A DNA stretch of 64,000 nucleotides from Microthrixaceae bacterium (GTDB taxonomy: Bacteria > Actinomycetota > Acidimicrobiia > Acidimicrobiales > Iamiaceae): the NCBI GenBank assembly GCA_016702505.1, contig JADJDU010000004.1, positions 62,001 to 126,000 on the forward strand, given 5' to 3'. The notes beneath the pieces are model-generated. The model was not told the origin of the DNA. It did no database searches and saw only the letters and a list, made by a program, of their open reading frames with translations. Every line of letters begins with the position of its first letter. Within the stretch, counting starts at the first letter, position 1. The position numbers were made by a program, and so were the translations under genes. Shown one piece after another: positions 45,193 through 54,006 of this stretch.

Positions 45193-45221
45193 ACAATATC
45201 GACCACGCTGCGTGTTGTCAC
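45193..45221 (-). promoter_or_regulatory. sigma70-type promoter for lipoprotein gene
   Basis: On the minus strand, GTGACA (45221-45216) and TATTGT (45198-45193) are separated by exactly 17 nt. This gives a leader of about 80 nt before the ATG at 45107. Confidence 0.6.
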
Positions 45222-45295
45222 CTGGGGACCCAGCGGATGGGTCCAGGCGTAGAACCCGAGCACTCACCACCTTGGATCCGTGGTACGGATTGACC

Positions 45296-46798
45296 ATGCC
45301 CACGCCCCCGCTCCCCTTGGTGGAACGTCACCACGACCGAGCCGAGCACGTCGCTATCAAAATGGGAGGGGTCGAGCTCACCTACGGGGAACTGGACCGG
45401 GCCGTCAACCAGGCGGCGGCAGCGCTCGCGGCGCAATCATCGGGAGCGGGGGTCATCGCCGTTCCAGCCGTGCCCGAGGTAGAGACGGTGGTGGCGACCC
45501 TGGCGGCGCTGCGCGCCGGGGTCACCGTCACCCCGCTCAACCCTGGCGCGGGGACCGCAGAACTGGCCCACATGGTCGACGACTGTCGGCCTGCCTTGGT
45601 GGCATGCCGACCCGACCTCGATCTTCCTGCCCCGGTGTCACACCTGGCTCGTCTCGGCGTAACCGTCGATACCGGCTCGTCAACCCAGGCGCGACATGGG
45701 GCCACCCCCGCAAGTCCCGGGCCTGACGATGTAGCGCTGGTGGTCTACACATCGGGCACGACAGGCCCCCCCAAGGGGGTGATGCTGTCCCACCAGGCCC
45801 TCGCCCACGACCTGGACAGCCTGGCCGACGCCTGGCACCTGACCGCCGACGATGTGTTGGTCCAGTCCCTGCCCCTGTTTCACGTTCACGGGTTGGTCCT
45901 CGGCGTACTCGGCCCCCTACGCCTCGGTGCCACCGTTCACCACCTCGGACGCTTCGATGCTCACCGGACGATCGATGCCTTCGATCGGGGGGGCACCGTC
46001 CTCTACGGCGTGCCCACCATGTACCACCGACTGGCGGACGCGGTGACCGACAACAAACCCCTGGCCCGGTCGCTGGGGAACGCTCGGCTCTTGGTCTCAG
46101 GGTCGGCCGGCCTTCCCGCGCACGACCGACAACGCCTGGCTGACGCCACCGGTCAAGCGGTGTTGGAGCGCTACGGGATGACCGAGACTCTCATCACCTG
46201 CGCAATGACGGTGGGCGGAAACGGCGGGCCGGGCACCGTCGGTCCTCCCCTACCCGGGGTGGAGCTCCGCCTGGTAACCGAGGAAGGCGCGGTCGTCGAG
46301 GCCGACGACCACGCCACCGTGGGCGAGATCGAGGTCCGAGGACCAACCTTGTTCAACGGATATCTGGGCCAACCTGAGGCCACCGCGGCATGTTTCGACA
46401 CCGACGGGTGGTTCCGCACCGGTGACCTGGCCAACTGGTCCGACGGCGGCGCGGTCACCATTTCGGGTCGCCGGTCCGTCGATCTCATCAAGACCGGCGG
46501 CTATCGGGTAGGGGCCGGCGAGGTGGAGAATGCCCTGCTGAGCCACCCGGGTGTGGCCGAGGTGGCCGTGACAGCCGAGCCCGATCCGGACCTCGGTGAA
46601 CAGATCGTGGCCTGGGTGGTCCCCGTCTCACCCGAACCGCCCCCGGCCGGGGACCTCGTCGACCACGTGAGTCGCCTGCTGAGCCCCCACAAACGGCCTC
46701 GCTCGGTCAGGTTCGTGTCAGCCCTGCCCCGCAACGAGTTGGGCAAGGTTCTGAAGCGCCAGTTGTCCGGTGACCCCGTATCCGAATCGGGTGCCTAG
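45296..46798 (+). CDS. acyl-CoA synthetase (AMP-forming), malonyl-CoA synthetase-like
   Basis: An ANL-superfamily ligase of 500 residues activates a carboxylic acid with ATP and CoA. The P-loop-like YTSGTTGPPKGVMLSH lies near residue 152; LPLFHVHGLVLGVLG, the adenylate motif ERYGMTETL, GWFRTGDLANW and the hinge/C-domain IKTGGYRVGAGEVENAL follow, with the catalytic Lys in NELGKVLKRQL. The string KTGGYRVGAGEVE and the short length favour MatB-like malonyl- or methylmalonyl-CoA synthetases, but this is tentative. Confidence 0.92.
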   Translation: MPTPPLPLVERHHDRAEHVAIKMGGVELTYGELDRAVNQAAAALAAQSSGAGVIAVPAVPEVETVVATLAALRAGVTVTPLNPGAGTAELAHMVDDCRPALVACRPDLDLPAPVSHLARLGVTVDTGSSTQARHGATPASPGPDDVALVVYTSGTTGPPKGVMLSHQALAHDLDSLADAWHLTADDVLVQSLPLFHVHGLVLGVLGPLRLGATVHHLGRFDAHRTIDAFDRGGTVLYGVPTMYHRLADAVTDNKPLARSLGNARLLVSGSAGLPAHDRQRLADATGQAVLERYGMTETLITCAMTVGGNGGPGTVGPPLPGVELRLVTEEGAVVEADDHATVGEIEVRGPTLFNGYLGQPEATAACFDTDGWFRTGDLANWSDGGAVTISGRRSVDLIKTGGYRVGAGEVENALLSHPGVAEVAVTAEPDPDLGEQIVAWVVPVSPEPPPAGDLVDHVSRLLSPHKRPRSVRFVSALPRNELGKVLKRQLSGDPVSESGA

Positions 46799-46849
46799 GT
46801 CCTCTGGACCCGAGCGAACGGGTTCGGTCGGGTCCATAGGAGCTCGCCT

Positions 46850-47515
46850 TCAGTTGCCCGAGATCTGGGATCCGGCGGGAGCTTCCACGCTCAACACCAG
46901 TTCGTGCGCCGCCCATCGGGCCAACATCGACTCCAGCAGGTCGACCACGGCGGCCTCGCCGGGACTTCCAGGTCCAGCATGGGTCTCCACATAGGCCACG
47001 CACACGTCGGTCAAGGGGTCGGGGCGGATGCCCATGGCATGGAGACCCTCGATCGGTAGCGCATCCGACACTGGCTCCAGGCCGAGCTCATATGCCACCT
47101 GAGACGCGAGGGTGGTGGCCGTGGCCCACAGCCACCTACCGGGTAGCGGGACCCCGTAGATGCCTCCCAGACGCGACGCAGCAGGATCGGGCAGGTAGAT
47201 GTCGGCGTTCGGCTCGCAACCGGGCGCTAGGTCCAAGAAGCGAAGGGCCTGACCCGATTGGCGCTGAGAATGAGCCCGTCCCACCGCGTTGCGGAACGCA
47301 CCAGCCCCGATGCGAACCGGCATGGACCACCCGTGAGAACAGGTCTCCTCGTTCGGCCCCGATGGTGCACCGTGTCCAGCACATGGGCCATGGGGAACGG
47401 GAGCCACCGCGAGCACGACCTCGTCTCCGTGCTTGACCCTGACACCGGTCCCCGGCAGAAAATGACAGAGGGTGGCTGCCACCCTCAGTGTGCTCATTCC
47501 ACGATCGCTGATCAT
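46850..47515 (-). CDS. unrecognised cytoplasmic protein behind a palindromic promoter
   Basis: I do not recognise this 221-residue protein. It lacks a signal peptide and TM segments. Visible features are a Cys/His/Gly-rich stretch (HGPCAGHGAPSGPNEETCSHGW, shown here in parts as HGPCAGHG and TCSHGW), PGCEPNADIYLPDP, LPGRWLWATATTLASQVAYEL and an acidic end VVDLLESMLARWAAHELVLSV. The ATG at 47515 is chosen because GGAGGTGAAGCG provides a strong ribosome binding site; the frame is open to 47701. A perfect palindrome lies 22 nt upstream. It is divergent from the hydrolase gene. Confidence 0.65.
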   Translation of the reverse strand: MISDRGMSTLRVAATLCHFLPGTGVRVKHGDEVVLAVAPVPHGPCAGHGAPSGPNEETCSHGWSMPVRIGAGAFRNAVGRAHSQRQSGQALRFLDLAPGCEPNADIYLPDPAASRLGGIYGVPLPGRWLWATATTLASQVAYELGLEPVSDALPIEGLHAMGIRPDPLTDVCVAYVETHAGPGSPGEAAVVDLLESMLARWAAHELVLSVEAPAGSQISGN

Positions 47516-47536
47516 CGCTTCACCTCCGGAGCGGAT

Positions 47537-47552
47537 GTTAGGTACTCCTAAC
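47537..47552. promoter_or_regulatory. operator candidate GTTAGG-N4-CCTAAC
   Basis: This is a perfect 6-bp inverted repeat GTTAGG-TACT-CCTAAC, followed by ATTCTTAGCAAAG. It overlaps where the promoter of the minus-strand gene at 47515 should be. The TTAGG/CCTAA half-sites recall DtxR-family metal regulators, but the spacing differs from the classic 19-bp IdeR box. Confidence 0.55.
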
Positions 47553-47782
47553 ATTCTTAGCAAAGTAGCCGCACCAATCCGAGCTACAACCCGCTCGGGA
47601 CGCCTCCGGTGGCAACTGTGCACGGTTCCCCGTACCGTCTTGGCACCGATCGCCCCGAGGACCCAGATGACCGACACCACCGCCACACAGTCCAACACCA
47701 ACTCCGGTGACCATCACGACGCACTCGCCGACACTCGCCCCCCCTCGGCAGCGATTCCGGCCTCTCCGACCACGTACGAACC

Positions 47783-48637
47783 GTGAAGGCCAACGGCATC
47801 GAGATCGCATACGAGACCTTCGGGAACAAGACCGATCCGGCGATCCTGCTGGTCATGGGACTCGGCACCCAGATGCTGGCGTGGCGGGACGAGATGTGTG
47901 AAGCGATGGCCGACGCCGGCCACTACGTGATCCGCTACGACAACCGCGACGTCGGCCTCTCCACCCACATAGATGCACCGGTACCCAGGCTCACCGACAT
48001 GGTCCTCAAGCGGGGAGCGCCCTACACCATCGCCGACATGGCCAACGACGGCATCGGGCTGCTCGACGCCCTGGGCATCGAGCAGTTCCACCTGGTCGGA
48101 GCCTCCATGGGTGGGATGATCGCCCAGACCATGGCGATCGTGCATCCGAGCCGGATCCTCACCCTCACACTGATCATGACGTCCACCGGATCTCGCCGAG
48201 TGGGGCGACCCACCACATCGGTGATGAGGAGACTGGCCGCCAGCACCGAACCGTCCGACCGTGACGCCGCCATCGAGGCGACCGTCGAGACCTACCGCGT
48301 CGTCGGATCCCCCGCCCACCTCGACGAGGACCACATTCGCGACCTGGCCGGCCGGGCCTTCGATCGGGCCCACAACCCCGCGGGCCGTCAACGCCAACTG
48401 GCGGCGATCATGGCCCAACCCGACCGGACCGCGGCTCTGCGCAAGCTCAAGATCCCCACCCTGGTCATCCACGGCCTCGACGATCCGCTGGTCACACCCA
48501 GCGGCGGTCTGGCTCTAGCCAAGGCGATACCCGGTGCCACCTTCATCGGCCACGCCGGCATGGGCCATGACATCTCCCACACCATGTGGCGCACCGTCAC
48601 CGACGACATCCTCAGGCTGATGGCCCGCCCCTCCTGA
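47783..48637 (+). CDS. alpha/beta hydrolase
   Basis: The 284-residue protein is close to a large bacterial esterase group (ANGIEIAYETFG, LLVMGLGTQMLAWRDEM, VIRYDNRDVGLST). The nucleophile is in VGASMGGM, the Asp in HGLDDPLV and the His in GHAGMGHDIS. The GTG at 47783 fits the family N-terminus. An upstream ATG (47668) opens a frame that is lost at a C7 run near 47740, so an N-terminal extension with a frameshift is possible but not needed. Confidence 0.9.
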   Translation: MKANGIEIAYETFGNKTDPAILLVMGLGTQMLAWRDEMCEAMADAGHYVIRYDNRDVGLSTHIDAPVPRLTDMVLKRGAPYTIADMANDGIGLLDALGIEQFHLVGASMGGMIAQTMAIVHPSRILTLTLIMTSTGSRRVGRPTTSVMRRLAASTEPSDRDAAIEATVETYRVVGSPAHLDEDHIRDLAGRAFDRAHNPAGRQRQLAAIMAQPDRTAALRKLKIPTLVIHGLDDPLVTPSGGLALAKAIPGATFIGHAGMGHDISHTMWRTVTDDILRLMARPS

Positions 48638-48689
48638 CCACACCCATCCCAACCTGCCCCGGGTCGTTCCGGGTGAGACTGGTGTCGGT

Positions 48690-48695
48690 TACGGT
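48690..48695 (+). promoter_or_regulatory. -10 box TACGGT, leaderless start of enoyl-CoA hydratase gene
   Basis: TACGGT ends 6 nt before the ATG at 48702. The surrounding CGGTTACGGTCCGG is identical to that before the gene at 2772. Confidence 0.55.
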
Positions 48696-48701
48696 CCGGA
48701 A

Positions 48702-49568
48702 ATGCCCAACGATTCCGGCAAACCGATCACCGAGGACCCGACCACCGGCTCCGCCGAATCATCGGAGGGTGAAGCCCGAGCCATCCTGCTCACCCACGAC
48801 GAGTCCCGCGTCCGGACGCTCACCCTCAACCGCCCCGATGCCCTCAACGCCTGCAACGAAGCCCTCTATGACGCCCTCACCGACGGGCTCTTGGATGCGG
48901 CTGAGGACCCCACCGTCGCCGTCGTTCTGCTGACCGGCAACGGCCGGGCGTTCTGCGCCGGGACCGACCTCGTGGAGATGGGCGCCCGGGTCCTGGACCC
49001 CGACGGGTTCCAGGAGGGCAAGCACGGCTTCCTCGGCCTGATCGACGCACTGACCGAGTTCCCCAAACCATTGGTCATCGCCGTGAACGGTCTGGGACTC
49101 GGGATCGGAGCGACCATTCTGGGGTTCGCCGACCTGGCCTTCATGGCCGACACCGCTCGGCTCAAATGTCCCTTCACCAGCCTGGCCGTCGCCCCCGAGG
49201 CGGCATCGAGCTACCTGTTCCCTCTCCTGGTCGGGCGCCAGAACGCCACCTGGGCCCTCCTCAGCAGCGAGTGGATCAGCGCCGCCGAAGCCTTGGAGAT
49301 GGGCCTGGTGTGGAAGGTCACCGAACCAGAGAACCTGCTGGCTGAAGCCCGCCGCCACGCCGAGGTGTTGGCAGCCAAACCCATCTCCAGCCTGGTGGCG
49401 TGCAAACGGGTCATCACCGCACCGGTCCGGGCCGAGATCGCCGCGGCCCGAGAGCGAGAGAACCAATGCTTCATCGACCTGATGGGTGGGCCCGCCAACG
49501 CCGAGGCACTGGCCGCCTTTGCCGAAGGCCGAGCGCCGGACTTCACCAACCTGCCGCCCGGTTGGTGA
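48702..49568 (+). CDS. enoyl-CoA hydratase/isomerase family protein
   Basis: A crotonase-fold protein of 288 residues acts on enoyl-CoA esters in fatty acid or related oxidation. It has LNRPDALNACNEALYDAL, the oxyanion-hole segment GRAFCAGTDL, and VIAVNGLGLGIGATIL (second oxyanion loop). Catalytic-glutamate-equivalent positions are not certain (SLAVAPEAASS), so an isomerase role is as likely as a hydratase. An extra acidic N-terminus of about 30 residues is present. Confidence 0.92.
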   Translation: MPNDSGKPITEDPTTGSAESSEGEARAILLTHDESRVRTLTLNRPDALNACNEALYDALTDGLLDAAEDPTVAVVLLTGNGRAFCAGTDLVEMGARVLDPDGFQEGKHGFLGLIDALTEFPKPLVIAVNGLGLGIGATILGFADLAFMADTARLKCPFTSLAVAPEAASSYLFPLLVGRQNATWALLSSEWISAAEALEMGLVWKVTEPENLLAEARRHAEVLAAKPISSLVACKRVITAPVRAEIAAARERENQCFIDLMGGPANAEALAAFAEGRAPDFTNLPPGW

Positions 49569-49657
49569 ACATGCGGGCATGACCAGCGAAGAACTGGGAG
49601 ACTCGGGCAGTTCAGGGGGTTCGCCTGACCCCGAGATCTAGGGGATCGCTCAGCAAG

Positions 49658-51892
49658 ATGTCAGACGGCACCACCAACCCGCGGCCGCGCCGACCAACCA
49701 CCTCCGTCGACGCCGCATCGATCGGCGCTCTGCTCACCCACGTCGAAGCCGTGGTGGTGGGCGTCGACGAGAACGGTACCGTCACGTTCCTCAGCCCGTC
49801 AGCCCGCTCCGTCCTCGGCCATGAACCGGCGGTGGCGGTCGGACGATCGGTGCTGGAATTCATGCACCCCGATGAGATCTACCGCTTCGAGGAGTTCTTC
49901 GGTTTCGCGACCGAGGGACAACGGTCGAGTAGCCAACCCACCGTCAAGATCCGCCACATCGACGGGACGTGGGTCGACATGACCCTCGACATCACGGTCG
50001 GACCCGACGTCGAGCCCTTCGGTGCTCTCATCGCCACGTTGAAGAGCACGGTCGACGCCACCCCAGCCGAGATGGAGCTACGAGCTCGGTTGACCCGCGA
50101 GGACCGACTGGTGCGGCTGGCCTCGGCGATCCTGGGCCTCGACCTGGCCAGCTTCGACGAAGGCGTCAACGAGGCCCTGTCTCAACTCGGTGGCCTACCT
50201 GGAGTCGACCGGTGCACGGTGATGCGCGTCAGAGGTGACCACTGCGTGAAGACCCACCAGTGGTGTAGCCGCCGGGTCCGACCTTCGACTCGTGATCAGG
50301 TTCCCATCGACTGGCTCGAGGGGACCTTCGGACCCGAGTGGCGAGACGACCTGTACTTCGAGACCGCCGAACAGATGCACCGCACCGACATCGTCGGCGT
50401 TCAAGAGATGGACGACGACGGCATCCGTTCCAGCGTGGCCGTCCCGATGCTCCATGACGGGAAGTTCTCGGGGTTCGTGGCCTTCGGCAGCAAGGAGGTC
50501 GGTCCGCTTCGAGGTAGCGAAGTCCTGTCGCTGCTGCGCAGCGCGGCCAGTCTGCTGGGTGAGGCACTGGCCCGCCACGATGCCGAACTGGAGCTCGCCC
50601 ACCGAGCCCGCACCGACCTGCTGACCGACATCGACAGCCGATGGGCGTTCCTCGATGCCGTGAGCGACGGCCTGCAACGCCTGGGCTGCGGGGCTATCGG
50701 TGGTCTCGCCCTGCTGCTCATCGATCTCGATCGGTTCAAGCTGGTCAACGACTCTTTGGGTCACCTGACCGGAGACCAGGTGTTGGCTGGCGTCGCCGCT
50801 CGCCTCCGGCATTTCAGCCGGCCCGGGGAACGCCTCGGGCGCCTGGGCGGGGACGAGATCGTGATCCTGCTCGAGGGCGAGCGCCCCGACAGCTTCCGAG
50901 ACCGGGTCCCCGAGCTCATGGCCGTTTTCGACACTCCGATCGAGATCGGCGACCGTCAGTGCACCATCACGGGCAGCGGCGGCGTCGCCATCGCGCAGCC
51001 CGGCGATCGACCCGAGGAACTCCTGAGCCGGGCCGACGCGGCCATGTTCCGGGCCAAGGACCTGGGGAGGGACCGTGTCGAGATGTATGACACCGCCCTG
51101 GCCGACCTGCTCACCCGGCGATACCGCCTGGAGGCAACCCTGCGCCAAGCGGTGCGCGACGGCGAGCTGGAGCTGTACTACCAACCTGAGCTCCACTTCC
51201 CGACCCGATCCATCCACGGCGTCGAAGCCCTGGTCCGCTGGAACCATCCCGTCGACGGACTGCTGTCGGCCGCCGAGTTCATCCCGATCGCCGAGGAGAG
51301 CGGCCTGATCGTTGAGCTGGGAACGTGGGTGTTTGCCGAAGCCTGCCGCCAGCTTGCGGCATGGCAGGGTTCCGGTCATTGGCCCCTGGTACGGGTAAAC
51401 GTCTCGGCCAAGCAGCTCAACCACCCCGACGTGGTCGACGACCTGCTGGGTTTGATTCACAGCTCCGGAGTCGACCCGAGCTTCTTGTGCGTGGAGCTGA
51501 CCGAGACCGCGGTGATGGCAGACCCCGATCTGTCGCTCGAGGTCCTGGGCAAGTTGGCAGGCCTGGGAATCCAACTGGCAATAGACGACTTCGGTACGGG
51601 CTACTCGTCGCTCAGCTACCTCAAGCGCCTGTCCATGCACGTGCTCAAGATCGACCGCTCGTTCGTGGACGGCTTGGGCCGATCCGCCGACGACATGGCG
51701 ATTGTGGCCGCCATCATCTCCTTGGCCAACACCCTCGGTCTCACCGTGACCGCCGAAGGCATCGAGGACCCGGCTCAACTCGACGCGCTCACCGAACTGG
51801 GCTGTGAATATGGCCAGGGGTGGCTGTTCGCCAGAGCGATGCCCGCCAACCAGGTCACCGACCTGCTCGGAACAGAAGCCCCCTTCGGTTGA
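49658..51892 (+). CDS. PAS-GAF-GGDEF-EAL protein (c-di-GMP turnover)
   Basis: The cytosolic 744-residue protein has a PAS domain (about 15-130; VVVGVDENGTVTFLSPSARS), a GAF-like domain (about 155-310), a GGDEF domain (about 320-480) with the active-site loop GRLGGDEIVILL (Ile for Phe/Tyr), and an EAL domain (about 490-740) with VEALVRWNHP, VNVSAKQL, the metal motif DDFGTGYSSLSYLKRL and KIDRSFV. EAL residues look complete, so phosphodiesterase activity is likely; the cyclase may also work because Ile at that position is sometimes tolerated. It senses a ligand through PAS/GAF, not known. Confidence 0.94.
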   Translation: MSDGTTNPRPRRPTTSVDAASIGALLTHVEAVVVGVDENGTVTFLSPSARSVLGHEPAVAVGRSVLEFMHPDEIYRFEEFFGFATEGQRSSSQPTVKIRHIDGTWVDMTLDITVGPDVEPFGALIATLKSTVDATPAEMELRARLTREDRLVRLASAILGLDLASFDEGVNEALSQLGGLPGVDRCTVMRVRGDHCVKTHQWCSRRVRPSTRDQVPIDWLEGTFGPEWRDDLYFETAEQMHRTDIVGVQEMDDDGIRSSVAVPMLHDGKFSGFVAFGSKEVGPLRGSEVLSLLRSAASLLGEALARHDAELELAHRARTDLLTDIDSRWAFLDAVSDGLQRLGCGAIGGLALLLIDLDRFKLVNDSLGHLTGDQVLAGVAARLRHFSRPGERLGRLGGDEIVILLEGERPDSFRDRVPELMAVFDTPIEIGDRQCTITGSGGVAIAQPGDRPEELLSRADAAMFRAKDLGRDRVEMYDTALADLLTRRYRLEATLRQAVRDGELELYYQPELHFPTRSIHGVEALVRWNHPVDGLLSAAEFIPIAEESGLIVELGTWVFAEACRQLAAWQGSGHWPLVRVNVSAKQLNHPDVVDDLLGLIHSSGVDPSFLCVELTETAVMADPDLSLEVLGKLAGLGIQLAIDDFGTGYSSLSYLKRLSMHVLKIDRSFVDGLGRSADDMAIVAAIISLANTLGLTVTAEGIEDPAQLDALTELGCEYGQGWLFARAMPANQVTDLLGTEAPFG

Positions 51893-51931
51893 GTTGGCGC
51901 GACACCGACAGAAAGTTCGAGTGATGCCACC

Positions 51932-52771
51932 ATGGCAGCCATGACCCGCTCTGCACCCTCACGGCTCGCCACCACCGCCGCCGCCCTCGCCGCTCTCACC
52001 GTCGGCGTGTGGGCTCCCTCGGCGAGCGCCCACACCGAGGCTGACTACGTGGCCGTACCCGCTGGCGCCGAAGCGACGCTCACCCTGCGCCCCACCCACG
52101 GATGCGGTGATTCACCCACCGTGGCGGTGGCCATCCAAGCCCCGGTCGAGGGAGCCACGGCCGGAGACGTGGAAGGCTGGGCGGCGACGGCCACACCCGA
52201 CGGACGGGGCAACACCGTGCTGGAGTGGACCGGCGGCTCTCTTCCCGCCGACCAGGCCGGAGCCTTCCCGATCAGCTTCTCCACCCCCGACAACGCGGGG
52301 CGCCTGCTGGTGTTCCCATCGGTCCAGGAATGTGAGAACGGTGAGACCTTGTCGTGGATAGATGGCGACCCGGCCAGCGAGTACCCGGTGCCGCGCCTGC
52401 TCATCCTGCCCGTCGGGTCGAGCTCGGCCCGCTCAATCGAAGACGTCCCGCCCGATGCCCCCGGACGTGACCAGTTGACCGCGGTGATCGAGATCGGTGA
52501 ACCGGCTTCGACGACCACGACCACGACCACGCCCGAGGGTTCCGACCTCACGACCACCTCGGCCGCTACCGGCTCCTCGACCACTTCCGCGACCGAAGAC
52601 GGCTCTGCCGATGGCACCTCGGCCGATGCGATCGGGGCGTCAGGGTCCGAATCGACCTCGGCAGAGGACGACGGCTCCTCCAGCACCACCCTGATCGTCG
52701 TGATCGGAGTGGTCGTGGTGGCGGGGATCGGTGGCCTGGTTCTCCAGCTCCGGCGACGTTCGCACCAGTAG
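51932..52771 (+). CDS. YcnI-like copper-binding secreted protein with C-terminal TM anchor
   Basis: The 279-residue protein has a signal peptide ending ASA, then HTEADYVAVPAGAEATLTL, which places a histidine at the mature N-terminus, the copper brace of the YcnI/DUF1775 family. The core continues to PRLLILPVG with Trp in EGWAAT and LSWIDGD. A Ser/Thr/Asp-rich linker (about 185-245) and a TM helix with RRRSHQ follow. It probably handles copper at the cell surface. The start may be the ATG at 51932 or 51941. Confidence 0.85.
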   Translation: MAAMTRSAPSRLATTAAALAALTVGVWAPSASAHTEADYVAVPAGAEATLTLRPTHGCGDSPTVAVAIQAPVEGATAGDVEGWAATATPDGRGNTVLEWTGGSLPADQAGAFPISFSTPDNAGRLLVFPSVQECENGETLSWIDGDPASEYPVPRLLILPVGSSSARSIEDVPPDAPGRDQLTAVIEIGEPASTTTTTTTPEGSDLTTTSAATGSSTTSATEDGSADGTSADAIGASGSESTSAEDDGSSSTTLIVVIGVVVVAGIGGLVLQLRRRSHQ

Positions 52772-52810
52772 GGTCCCCGGATCCCGCACCACCGCTCCAG
52801 GGGAACAGCC

Positions 52811-53947
52811 ATGACCGAGATCCACGGTTCTTGTCGAGACGACTTCGCCCCGGTGAAGGAGCGGTTCGCCGCCAACTTCGCCGATGGTCTCGAACGAGGC
52901 TCCAGTGTTTCTGTGACCCTCGGGGGTGAGGCCGTCGTCGACCTGTGGGCCGGAGATGCCGATGCCGAGGGAAACCCATGGCAGGACAGCTCCATCACCA
53001 ACGTGTGGTCCACCACCAAGACGATGTCGGCCATCACCATGTTGATGTTGGCCGACCGGGGCCAGCTCGACCTCGATGCTCCGGTGGCCGACTACTGGCC
53101 GGAGTTCTCGGCCAACGGCAAGGGCGCGGTCACCATGGCGCACGTGCTGGGCCACACCGCGGGAGTGCCGGGTTGGGATCCCGAGATAGCGCCCGAGGAC
53201 CTCTACGACTGGGACAAGGTGACCCGACTGTTGGCTGAGGGGCCGTTGTGGTGGGAACCGGGAACGGCGTCGGGTTACCACGCGGTGTCGCAGGGCTTCA
53301 TCGAAGGCGAAGTGGTGCGACGCGTCACCGGGCGCAGCATCGGAACGTTCTTTCGTGACGAGGTCGCCGGACCGTTGGGCGCCGACTTCCACATCGGGCT
53401 CCCGGCCGAAGAAGACCATCGCTTCTCCCCGATCGTTGCCCCCGACCGTTCGATCCACGATGTGGTCGGGCTGGACCGAGGGTCGGTGGCCCTCCGGGTG
53501 TTGGCCAGTTGTCCGTTGACTGGGGCCGAGCCGAACACTCGAGCCTGGCGAGAATCAGAACTTCCGGCCGTGGGCGGCATCGGCAATGCCCGCTCCGTCG
53601 GTCGGATCCACAGCGCCCTGGCCTGCCAAGGCACCGTCGACGGGGTGACCCTCATGTCGCCTCAGGGCGTGGAGCGCATCTTCACCGAACAACACCACGA
53701 TGTGGACCTGGTGTTCGGCACCAGGATGCGTATGGGCACCGGCTTCGGGCTCCCCAACGAGAACGTCCCCCTCGGCACCGGTGGTCGGGTCTGCTTCTGG
53801 GGAGGTTGGGGCGGGAGCCTGTCGGTGATCGACGTGGACCGAGGTCTCACCGTCTCCTACGTGATGAACAAGATGGCACCGGCCCTCATCGGCGACCTGC
53901 GCGGTGCCCTTCTGGTGTTCGCCGCCTACCAGTCCCTGGCGGGCTAG
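52811..53947 (+). CDS. serine hydrolase (beta-lactamase/esterase EstB family)
   Basis: The 378-residue cytoplasmic protein of the class C beta-lactamase-like family has the nucleophile motif STTK (Ser67-Lys70), a tyrosine motif SGYHAVS (YxN-like) and the C-terminal FCWGGW-type WGGWGGS. The family includes esterases and D-aminopeptidases. AGGGGAACAGCC precedes the ATG. No signal peptide. Confidence 0.9.
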   Translation: MTEIHGSCRDDFAPVKERFAANFADGLERGSSVSVTLGGEAVVDLWAGDADAEGNPWQDSSITNVWSTTKTMSAITMLMLADRGQLDLDAPVADYWPEFSANGKGAVTMAHVLGHTAGVPGWDPEIAPEDLYDWDKVTRLLAEGPLWWEPGTASGYHAVSQGFIEGEVVRRVTGRSIGTFFRDEVAGPLGADFHIGLPAEEDHRFSPIVAPDRSIHDVVGLDRGSVALRVLASCPLTGAEPNTRAWRESELPAVGGIGNARSVGRIHSALACQGTVDGVTLMSPQGVERIFTEQHHDVDLVFGTRMRMGTGFGLPNENVPLGTGGRVCFWGGWGGSLSVIDVDRGLTVSYVMNKMAPALIGDLRGALLVFAAYQSLAG

Positions 53948-54006
53948 CTCGCCGGACCGATGCGTGGCCTCGGTCCGGCCATTGCGTGCTCACGGGCCGG
54001 GGAGGG

